From Sphingosinicella sp. YJ22 (GTDB lineage Bacteria; Pseudomonadota; Alphaproteobacteria; Sphingomonadales; Sphingomonadaceae), in the NCBI RefSeq assembly GCF_011320075.1, contig NZ_JAANPA010000008.1, positions 1-64,000 on the forward strand: a stretch of 64,000 nucleotides of DNA. The letters are read 5' to 3'. Position numbers and translations under genes: made by a program. Positions 17,026 through 23,677 of this stretch are shown in pieces. The first letter of the stretch is position 1, and each line of letters starts with the position of its first letter. Below the pieces are notes generated by a model. The model saw only the letters and a program-made list of their open reading frames with translations. It was not told where the DNA came from and did no database searches.

Positions 17026-17307
17026 ATGACGAACTTGGCTCGACCGATCGCACTCACGGCAGTCGCCGTCCTGACTCTGCTCGCCTTCGTCCAGGACAAG
17101 GTGGGCTTCTTTGGCCTGGCGATCGTCGCCGTCGTCGTCCTGGCCCTCATGTACCTACCACCGCTCGAGGGGGCGTTGGAGCCCGGTCGCGCGTCTTGGC
17201 GCAGGTCCGAGCGCCAGATCGTCACGGTCCTCGGCGTCCTGTTCCTGATCTTCTTCGGGATCCTCGCCGTCTTCGCTTACCTGTCCGCAAAAGGGAACGG
17301 CTACTGA
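17026..17307 (+). CDS. Small membrane protein between nrdA and nrdB (4 of 4), 93 aa
   Basis: ATG at 17026 follows GGAGTGAGGA. Three hydrophobic segments: IALTAVAVLTLLAFVQ, FGLAIVAVVVLALMYL and VLGVLFLIFFGILAVFAYL, with a charged loop PGRASWRRSERQ between the last two. Unrecognised. Ends 22 bases before nrdB. Confidence 0.6.
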   Translation: MTNLARPIALTAVAVLTLLAFVQDKVGFFGLAIVAVVVLALMYLPPLEGALEPGRASWRRSERQIVTVLGVLFLIFFGILAVFAYLSAKGNGY

Positions 17308-17329
17308 GCCGGCCGCCTAGGAGAACAAC

Positions 17330-18382
17330 ATGCCCCTTCTCGAAGCATCCAAGCAGTACAAGCCGTTCGAGTACCCCTGGGCGTTCGACTTCTGGAAGCG
17401 TCAGCAGCAGATCCACTGGATGCCCGAGGAAGTGCCCTTGGGCGAGGATTGCCGCGACTGGGCCCAGAAGCTCACCCCGCACGAGCGCAACCTGCTCACC
17501 CAGATCTTCCGCTTCTTCACCCAGGCCGACGTCGAGGTGCAGGATTGCTACCACGACAAATATGGCCGCGTGTTCAAGCCGACCGAGATCAAGATGATGC
17601 TGACCGCCTTCTCCAACATGGAGACGGTGCACATCGCGGCTTATTCCCACCTCCTCGACACGATCGGCATGCCCGAGAGCGAGTACGGCATGTTCATGCA
17701 GTACAAGGAGATGAAGGATAAGCACGACTACCTTCAGCAGTTCGGCGTCGACACCGACGAGGACATCGCCAAGACGCTCGCCATGTTCGGCGGCTTCACC
17801 GAGGGGCTTCAGCTGTTCGCCTCGTTCGCGATGCTGATGAACTTCCCGCGCTTCAACAAGATGAAGGGCATGGGCCAGATCATCTCGTGGAGCGTGCGCG
17901 ACGAGAGCCTCCATTGCGAGGGCATCACCAAGCTGTTCCACGCCTTCGTCAAGGAGCGCGACTGCCTGACCCCCGCGGTCAAGAAGGACATCCGCGACGT
18001 CTGCCACCACACCGTCGACCTCGAGGACGCTTTCATCGACCTGGCGTTCGAGGAAGGCCCGGTCACAGGCATGACCCCGAAGGAGATCAAGAAGTACATC
18101 CGCTACATCGCCGACTGGCGCCTCGGCCAGCTCGGCCTCAGGCCGATGTTCATGGTCGACGAGCACCCGCTCCCCTGGCTCGCCCCGCTCCTCAACGGAG
18201 TCGAGCACGCCAACTTCTTCGAGACCCGCGCGACCGAGTACAGCAAGGCCGCGACCAAGGGGAACTGGAACGAAGTCTGGGACAATTTCGACCGCCGCAA
18301 GCAGGCCAAGGCCGCCAACGACACGCCGGAAGGCGACGGCGGCGAGGACATGTTCGCGCGGGCGGGGGTGGCTGCGGAGTAA
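17330..18382 (+). CDS. nrdB: Ribonucleoside-diphosphate reductase, beta subunit (class I)
   Basis: Radical-generating small subunit, 350 residues. Metal-ligand and radical positions are visible: a probable D67, E98-x2-H101 with the radical tyrosine Y105 (METVHIAAY), E158 and E192-x2-H195 (DESLH). It is therefore a conventional tyrosyl-radical di-metal subunit. A disordered acidic tail (EGDGGEDMFA) ends the protein, where the C terminus docks on NrdA. AGGAG lies before the ATG. Confidence 0.96.
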   Translation: MPLLEASKQYKPFEYPWAFDFWKRQQQIHWMPEEVPLGEDCRDWAQKLTPHERNLLTQIFRFFTQADVEVQDCYHDKYGRVFKPTEIKMMLTAFSNMETVHIAAYSHLLDTIGMPESEYGMFMQYKEMKDKHDYLQQFGVDTDEDIAKTLAMFGGFTEGLQLFASFAMLMNFPRFNKMKGMGQIISWSVRDESLHCEGITKLFHAFVKERDCLTPAVKKDIRDVCHHTVDLEDAFIDLAFEEGPVTGMTPKEIKKYIRYIADWRLGQLGLRPMFMVDEHPLPWLAPLLNGVEHANFFETRATEYSKAATKGNWNEVWDNFDRRKQAKAANDTPEGDGGEDMFARAGVAAE

Positions 18383-18396
18383 GCATGAGGCCCGAG

Positions 18397-18503
18397 CCTA
18401 AGCGCGCTGGAGCGAAGCAAAGCGCGCTTAGGTGAGGACCAGCCGAATGCCGGCCGGCCTCGCGTCAGCGAGGTTCGACGTCACGGAATTTACTTCCGTG
18501 ACG
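18397..18503 (+). terminator. Three consecutive hairpins after nrdB
   Basis: Three perfect inverted repeats follow the nrdB stop: a 12-bp stem (CCTAAGCGCGCT, loop of 12) at 18397-18432, a 6-bp stem (CCTCGC/GCGAGG) at 18458-18473, and a 10-bp stem (CGTCACGGAA/TTCCGTGACG, loop of 5) at 18479-18503. None is followed by a T run. They probably end or stabilise the nrd transcript. Confidence 0.5.
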
Positions 18504-18574
18504 GCTTGGAGGAGGAGATGCCTGTCGTTTTCCGCTGGAATAACGGCCGCTTGATTAAGGTAAGAGTGCGCCAA

Positions 18575-19732
18575 TCACGCGTGGAAGCGCTCAGTCCTAT
18601 GCCATTCCAAATAGCGCGTCTGCGGCCTGTGCGCGGCTGAGTGGGGTAGCCGCGCCTTGCGGTCGGCGTAGATCAGCTTCTGGACCCCATCGATATCGTT
18701 GATCTTACGCGACAGCAGAATGTCGCCCTCGTCGCTGAGCGAGATCAGCCCGCGATCGAACATCCAATGCACGGTACCGGAAAGCGCGATGCCGTTGGTA
18801 ACCACGTCAGGACCGCCGGCTTCCACGCTCATGATGTGCGCGGCCTGCGCTTCGGCCCTGCCACCGCCGTTGATCAGCTGCATGCCCGTTAGCGCACACC
18901 GGCGGTCGTAAACATCGAGGACTCGCTTGCGGAACTGCCGGTTCCGAACGGTGCGGTTGACCAGCATCGTCGCTCGATCGACCGGCCCTTCCCATGGAAC
19001 CCGCTCCTCGAGGAGGAGTGACGATGCCGGTTCGTCCTCATCGACCCGCGGGAGAAGTTCGTCCTCCTCGACCAGGCCGAGGGCGACGATGCGGTTGAAA
19101 TCCTCGTTCGAGATCGGCCGGATGGATTGAATCGCCCGCCCGTTGTTCAACCGACCATCGGGATTGAGCAGCCCGCGCTCGACAGCCTGACCGTCCAACT
19201 GAAAGGGCACGTCCCGTCCGAACTCCAGGTAACTGCCCGGCTGGATCAACGCCAAGTACATGCTGGCATCGGCCGGATCGGGAATGATCCGCTCCGCCTT
19301 CGCCACGGCGTAATAGCCGCGCTGGCCAGCGCGGCGAGGCTCCTGATAGATGATCCAGTTGCCAACCACTTTGGATGCATTCGCCATCCACCGGGAAGGG
19401 AAGCGATAGAAGCGCTCCGGCTCATCCTCGTAAATTGAATGAGAGCCGATAACGAAGACACCTTTGCTCGCGCCGGATTGTAGCGACTCCCACGGGGCGC
19501 CCAGCCAGCGGTAGGTACCGGCATCGATGAACTCCATGAACCCAACGTCGCGCAGTTGCTGGAGTTCGCGGCTGAGGGTCTGATGCGGCGTCGCACCAGC
19601 GGAGCCGGTATCGGCCACGATTGCGTCCAGCTCGGCATCGATCAGTGCCTGGCGCGTGAAGACGAGGCTTCCTGTCCGCCCGACGACGCGACGCACCGCC
19701 GCCTCGACGGCCTCACTCCAACTCCGCGCCAT
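18575..19732 (-). CDS. HNH endonuclease with N-terminal winged-helix-like and PUA-like domains
   Basis: A 385-residue protein with three visible parts. Residues ~1-75 end in LSRELQQLRDVGFMEF, like the winged-helix domain at the end of DpnI/Dam-replacing proteins. Residues ~90-185 (YRFPSRW, GNWIIYQEPRR, GYYAVAKAERI) resemble the PUA/EVE-like domains used to read modified bases. Residues ~265-345 are an HNH_2 nuclease: CALTG at 279-283, AAHI (H299), TNGIAL (N313) and VHWMFDRGL (H322). I infer a modification-dependent (type IV-like) restriction enzyme; no methyltransferase is adjacent. Base composition looks less GC-rich than the flanks, suggesting acquisition. Confidence 0.8.
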   Translation of the reverse strand: MARSWSEAVEAAVRRVVGRTGSLVFTRQALIDAELDAIVADTGSAGATPHQTLSRELQQLRDVGFMEFIDAGTYRWLGAPWESLQSGASKGVFVIGSHSIYEDEPERFYRFPSRWMANASKVVGNWIIYQEPRRAGQRGYYAVAKAERIIPDPADASMYLALIQPGSYLEFGRDVPFQLDGQAVERGLLNPDGRLNNGRAIQSIRPISNEDFNRIVALGLVEEDELLPRVDEDEPASSLLLEERVPWEGPVDRATMLVNRTVRNRQFRKRVLDVYDRRCALTGMQLINGGGRAEAQAAHIMSVEAGGPDVVTNGIALSGTVHWMFDRGLISLSDEGDILLSRKINDIDGVQKLIYADRKARLPHSAAHRPQTRYLEWHRTERFHA

Positions 19733-19805
19733 GCCTCCCCCTTGCTAAGCACTTGATTCAGATCCACTCTGCCGCTGGCAATCCAGTCCGGCAAGGAGGT
19801 GGAGC

Positions 19806-20006
19806 ATGCCCGTCACCTATGTCTGTAGCACGTGCGGCAGCAATGATGTGAGCCGCGACGCCTGGGCGGAGTGGAGCGTTGAAGATCAACAATGGGTGCT
19901 CCGCACCGAGTTCGACTACGCGCACTGCCACCGCTGCGATCGTGAGACGAACTTGGTCGAGGTCCAGTTGAACCCGCCCGAAACGGTCGTACTCGGATCA
20001 GAGTGA
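19806..20006 (+). CDS. Small zinc-ribbon-like protein, 66 aa
   Basis: Two Cys pairs (VCSTCGS near the N terminus, CHRCDRET in the C-terminal half) flank a segment DAWAEWSVEDQQWVL that I recognise from short accessory-genome proteins of alphaproteobacteria. A single zinc ribbon is likely. GGAGGTGGAG precedes the ATG. It diverges from the HNH endonuclease gene with ~70 bases between starts. Function unknown. Confidence 0.72.
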   Translation: MPVTYVCSTCGSNDVSRDAWAEWSVEDQQWVLRTEFDYAHCHRCDRETNLVEVQLNPPETVVLGSE

Positions 20007-20234
20007 AGCGCAGTGATTGACCGGACACCAAGAGCAAGAATCTTTTCTCATTGTAAGCACCGTCTCAACCGCAACACCTCATTAAACCCTCCCACCTGGC
20101 CTCCGGCTGAAAAGCGGGGGAGAGTTCGTCCAGGGCTCGTGAGATGGATCGCGGTCGCCCTCCACCGTGGCCAGCGCGACCCTCCTTCCGCTCATGTTTC
20201 GCAGCGCCCGCGCGCCTGTGCTATCGGGTCGGCC

Positions 20235-20438
20235 ATGAGTCTCCTGTGCCGCTTCGGATTGCACCGCGCCGCGCCCGGCGAGGTCTGGAACAAGGGCTGG
20301 TATTTCGGCCGGTGCCGCGGCTGCGGAGTCGATCTGGTGCGCACGCCGTCGGGCAAGTGGCACCGCCCCAAGGGCCGCAAGGTGGTGTGGAAGCCGCACC
20401 GCCCCCATCGCATCGAGCGCCCCGACAAGCAGCCCTGA
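20235..20438 (+). CDS. Small conserved-looking protein, 67 aa
   Basis: MSLLCRFGLHRA, WNKGWYFGRCRGCGVDLVRT and GKWHRPKGRKVVWK resemble a short protein family frequent in sphingomonads. The Cys-x2-Cys (CRGC) plus Cys5 may bind metal. Basic C terminus (KPHRPHRIERP). ATG at 20235 starts the conserved part; the upstream in-frame sequence is not protein-like. The 228 bases before it show no gene. Confidence 0.65.
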   Translation: MSLLCRFGLHRAAPGEVWNKGWYFGRCRGCGVDLVRTPSGKWHRPKGRKVVWKPHRPHRIERPDKQP

Positions 20439-20564
20439 CCGCTCCGGCCCCGCGCCGCGCCCGTCGGGCTCCGAACCGTCCGATCCGGCGCCGCCGCGGA
20501 GTCGACTCGCCTCTCGCCCGCCCGCGCCGTCGGCTAGGCTTCCCCTTTCCGCGGGGAGGGACTC

Positions 20565-20765
20565 ATGGCGTCCTATTATGTCAACGACAACGCCCAGCCG
20601 AACGGCGACCATGAGGTGCATGTGTCGGCCTGCGCCTACTTCCCCTCGAACCGCACCTATCTCGGCGAGTATGGCAGCTGCGCCCCCGCCGTCGCCGAGG
20701 CCAGGAAGACGTGGAGCCAGTCGAACGGCTGCTACCATTGCTGCCGCCCGTGCCACACGAGCTGA
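20565..20765 (+). CDS. Small conserved-looking Cys-rich protein, 66 aa
   Basis: The product starts with YVNDNAQPNGDHEVH and ends with NGCYHCCRPCHTS. It resembles a widespread short protein found in many bacterial accessory regions that has the same NDNAQ-NGDHEVH start and a C-terminal Cys cluster, probably metal-binding. A GGGGAGGGA ribosome site precedes ATG 20565. Function unknown. Confidence 0.72.
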   Translation: MASYYVNDNAQPNGDHEVHVSACAYFPSNRTYLGEYGSCAPAVAEARKTWSQSNGCYHCCRPCHTS

Positions 20766-20816
20766 CCGTCAAAAGAAACCATTTTCCTACAGGGTACCAG
20801 ATAGGATAAGTAGTCG

Positions 20817-20838
20817 GCTCCTTTTAAACCAAAGGAGC
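20817..20838 (+). promoter_or_regulatory. Hairpin that buries the ribosome site of the next gene
   Basis: Perfect 8-bp stem GCTCCTTT / AAAGGAGC with loop TAAACC. The 3' arm contains the AAAGGAG Shine-Dalgarno, seven bases before the ATG at 20846. Translation should therefore depend on opening of this hairpin, by heat, a protein or a small RNA. Confidence 0.55.
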
Positions 20839-20845
20839 AATTCGC

Positions 20846-21619
20846 ATGTCCGATCCCCTTGCCCTGCCCGCTCCGGGAGCTGGCGCAGTCCCGGCCGGTG
20901 AAGTCGGCCCGCAGGCCGCGACCGATAACTCCGGCGGCTATCCGTGGGACGAGGCGCCGCCGGCCGGAGCGGCCGACACCGCACCCGGCGACGCCCCGCG
21001 CGAGCGTCACGACGGCTTTACCGAGGCTCGCAAGCGCCTGTTCCTCACCGCTTTGGTCAAGACGGGCTGCATCGCCGCCGCGGCGCGCAAGGCCGGAATC
21101 GCCGTGCGCACCGTCTATCGCCACCAGGACAGCGACGCCCTCTTCTCGGACCATTGCGCCATCGCTCTTCGGATGAGCGCCACGCCGATCGAGCTCGCCG
21201 CCTGGCAGCGCGCGGTCGAGGGCGTCGAGGAACATTATGTCGCCGGCGGCCAGGTGCGCATCCGGGTGCGCCATTCGGACAGCCTTCTGCGCCTTCTCCT
21301 CCAGGGCGCCGACCCGAAGAGATACGGCCCCCGCCCCGGCTTCAAGCGCAAGCGCCTGCTCAAGCACGAGCGCAAGCAGATGGAGCGCGAGATCAGGGCC
21401 GAGATCGCCGCCGAGCAGAAGCCGTGGACGTTCGAGGAATCGATCGCCCTGCTCGACAAGAAGCTCAAAGCGCTGGGCAGCGAGGAGGACCGCAAGAAGC
21501 TCGCCGAGGGCTGGACCATGACCGACGAGGGCCACTGGATCCCGCCCGGCTACGGCCCGGTCGGATCGGCTCCCGGCCGCGGGGCCGAGCGGGACGGCGA
21601 CCCCCGCGATTCCATGTGA
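20846..21619 (+). CDS. Helix-turn-helix protein, terminase-small-subunit-like
   Basis: A 257-residue soluble protein. After a disordered Pro/Ala-rich N terminus, residues ~65-90 form a helix-turn-helix (LVKTGCIAAAARKAGIAVRT) of the type in transposase-like regulators and phage terminase small subunits. The rest is highly charged and helical (KHERKQMEREIRAEIAAEQ), ending in a Gly/Pro-rich tail. No other phage genes are present. It may be a domesticated DNA-binding protein; the assignment is tentative. Its ribosome site lies in a hairpin. Confidence 0.68.
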   Translation: MSDPLALPAPGAGAVPAGEVGPQAATDNSGGYPWDEAPPAGAADTAPGDAPRERHDGFTEARKRLFLTALVKTGCIAAAARKAGIAVRTVYRHQDSDALFSDHCAIALRMSATPIELAAWQRAVEGVEEHYVAGGQVRIRVRHSDSLLRLLLQGADPKRYGPRPGFKRKRLLKHERKQMEREIRAEIAAEQKPWTFEESIALLDKKLKALGSEEDRKKLAEGWTMTDEGHWIPPGYGPVGSAPGRGAERDGDPRDSM

Positions 21620-21667
21620 CTTTCGTGCCAGTCGTGACTTTCGAAAGCCGCAGCTATCCCGCCCGCC

Positions 21668-22828
21668 TCACTTCATCAGTCCGGCCGAGCGAAGCGCGTC
21701 CTCGATCGTCTTCTGGATGACGCTGACCGGGCTCGGCGTCGGGGCCGGCCGCTTGGGCCTCGGCGCCCGCAGGCGCACAGCCGCGCCGCTCAGTTTCGCG
21801 CCGGCCGGCGCCTTGAGGCCCGCCTTCCCCGCCTTTCTCTTCCGAGCCGCCACTTCCGGCCCGATCCCGAAGAAGGCGGCAATTCGGTCGGTCGAGCTCA
21901 GGCCGACGTCGAGCATGTGCGCCTGCGCCTCGCCGGATTCGCCCTCGCCCGTGCCCGGCATCAGCGGCGTTCCGTGCGCCATCCCGGCGACGTCGTAATG
22001 CTCGATCAGCTCCTGCCCCTCGCGGCCGAGCCACACCCGGCGCCGATGGCCGTCGACCGTTTCGGTCCGGTCCGGCTTCAGCCCGAGCCCGTGAAGGCCC
22101 GTCCATTGCGCGACCAGCGCGTCGGCGTTGGCGGGGACGACGGTCCGGTCGGCGCTTCCGTGCCACACCGACAGCCGCGGCCACGCGCCGCGGTGGCGAG
22201 AGCCGGCGCGCACCTTGTCGGCCAGCGCTCCGGGCTCGGCGGTCCCGCGCCCCGCCATCAGGTCGAACGCCTGGGCGAGGTTCGACGCGCAGCCATAGGG
22301 CATTCCGGCGATGATCGCTCCGCCGGCGAACAGCTCCGGATAGGTCGCCAGCATCACCGCCGCCATCGCCCCGCCGGCCGACAGCCCGGTGACGAAGATA
22401 CGGTCCGGGTCGATTCCGTGCGACGCCCGCATCGCCTCGACCATTGCGGCGATCGACGCCGCCTCGCCGGAGCCGCGACGCGAGTCGCCGGCCTGGTACC
22501 AGTTGAAGCACAGGTTCGGGTTGTTCTCCCGTTTCTGCTCCGGATAGAGCAGGGCGAAGCCGTGGCGGTCGGCGAGCGCCGACCATCCGGCGCCCTGGTC
22601 GTAGCCTGCGGCATTCTGGGTGCAGCCGTGGAGCACCACCAGAAGCGCCGCCGGCCGCTCCAGCCGGTCCGGCAGGTAGCAGCGCGCGCGCAGATTGCCT
22701 GGATTGACGAACCTCGCTTCGAGCTCGCTCAGGCGGTCGTCCGTCGCTTCATGTCGGGTGGCGGGAAATGCGGCAGCGAAAGCCCCGCGGCCCCGCGACA
22801 GGCGGGACAGGGTGTCGGACAGTGACAT
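21668..22828 (-). CDS. PHB depolymerase family esterase
   Basis: A 386-residue alpha/beta hydrolase of the extracellular PHB depolymerase catalytic-domain type 1 (LpqC-like) family. The triad is visible: S150 in the box GLSAGG, D227 (HGSADRTV) and H285 (GMAHGTPL), with the oxyanion motif LHGCTQNA near residue 67. No signal peptide is seen at the N terminus, and the C-terminal ~90 residues are basic and Pro-rich, so it may act inside the cell or bind granules. Substrate could be PHB oligomers or feruloyl-type esters. ATG at 22828 follows AAGGAAG. Confidence 0.88.
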   Translation of the reverse strand: MSLSDTLSRLSRGRGAFAAAFPATRHEATDDRLSELEARFVNPGNLRARCYLPDRLERPAALLVVLHGCTQNAAGYDQGAGWSALADRHGFALLYPEQKRENNPNLCFNWYQAGDSRRGSGEAASIAAMVEAMRASHGIDPDRIFVTGLSAGGAMAAVMLATYPELFAGGAIIAGMPYGCASNLAQAFDLMAGRGTAEPGALADKVRAGSRHRGAWPRLSVWHGSADRTVVPANADALVAQWTGLHGLGLKPDRTETVDGHRRRVWLGREGQELIEHYDVAGMAHGTPLMPGTGEGESGEAQAHMLDVGLSSTDRIAAFFGIGPEVAARKRKAGKAGLKAPAGAKLSGAAVRLRAPRPKRPAPTPSPVSVIQKTIEDALRSAGLMK

Positions 22829-23019
22829 GGGCTTCCTTTTTTGCAGCACCGCAACGAGGCGCAGACGGACCATAACGCCGGGCCGGCGGGATCGTTGCTG
22901 CACTGCAGCAAAATAGCCTCGGCGCCTAACCTATTGATCGCGCTTCCCGATCCCTCGGACGGCACCCCCCTCGGGTCTCTAAACCCCCGATGAACGCGAG
23001 GTAGTTTGGGGTTCATGCA

Positions 23020-23075
23020 ACGGGGCGCATCATCCGGCCGTTTAGCCGGGGTGAGTCCGCCAGCGGACGCCCCGT
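23020..23075 (+). ncRNA. Candidate three-way-junction leader RNA
   Basis: Outer stem ACGGGGC (23020-23026) / GCCCCGT (23069-23075) encloses two hairpins: CCGGC/GCCGG (23034-23049) and GTCCG/CGGAC with a CCAG loop (23055-23068). It ends 18 bases before the next gene's start. It matches no riboswitch class that I recognise. Confidence 0.4.
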
Positions 23076-23093
23076 TCCCTGGGAGAAATCGTG

Positions 23094-23408
23094 ATGCGTA
23101 CTCTGCTCATTGCCGCGGCGGGCCTCGCCGCCGTCATGCTGCCCACCGCCGCCTCGGCGCAGGGCCGTTATTATCCGCAGCCGCCTTATGCCTATGGCCA
23201 TTACGACCGCGACGTCGCCCGCGAGATGCGCGAGTGCCGCCGCGAGCTGCGCCGCGCCGACAGCCGCCGCGAATATCGCCGCGAGCTTCGCGAGTGCCGC
23301 CGCGAGATCGCCCGCGCCCAGCGCAACAACCGCTACGACGACCGCTACCATCGTTACGATCGCCGGGACCGCTACGACCGCTACGATCGCCGCGGCCGCC
23401 GCTGGTAG
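23094..23408 (+). CDS. Secreted Arg/Tyr-rich small protein, 104 aa
   Basis: A signal peptide ([19 protein letters not shown]) is followed by a mature chain made largely of Arg, Tyr, Asp and Glu. There are internal near-repeats (ECRRELRRADSRREYRRELR, then repeated DRYDRR units at the C terminus) and two Cys. Such extremely basic, aromatic periplasmic proteins are common in sphingomonads and of unknown role. ATG 23094 directly follows an overlapping GTG 23091; GGGAGAA is the ribosome site. A structured leader stands just upstream. Confidence 0.75.
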   Translation: MRTLLIAAAGLAAVMLPTAASAQGRYYPQPPYAYGHYDRDVAREMRECRRELRRADSRREYRRELRECRREIARAQRNNRYDDRYHRYDRRDRYDRYDRRGRRW

Positions 23409-23417
23409 GCCGGCTTC

Positions 23418-23447
23418 GCTCCGGGCGCGGTTCCCTGCGCCCGGAGC
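23418..23447 (+). terminator. Terminator-like hairpin
   Basis: Perfect 11-bp stem GCTCCGGGCGC / GCGCCCGGAGC with an 8-base loop, ten bases after the stop of the preceding secreted-protein gene. No T run follows. Confidence 0.55.
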
Positions 23448-23677
23448 CTTCAACCCGCCGGGCGCCCCTGCGGAAAACCCGGTAGTCCTGCATTAACAGC
23501 CGCTTACGCCGGCATTCAGACGCCGCTCAACGCGAGTCGGCCAATAGGCCCGCAGCGGACCCGTCAGGCGTGCTTGTGCTTTGCCCGTCTTCCCACCGCG
23601 GGTTCGACTGTTCCCTCGCGTAGCGTATCGAGGGAGGGGTCGGCGTGTGGCGCGACCAGGCGCCGGCCCCACCATTC

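Noticed and set aside
18575-19732. A type II restriction-modification system
   Set aside because: No DNA methyltransferase gene lies on either side.
20846-21619. A prophage at the terminase-like gene
   Set aside because: No portal, capsid, integrase or tail gene is nearby, so at most a domesticated or isolated gene.
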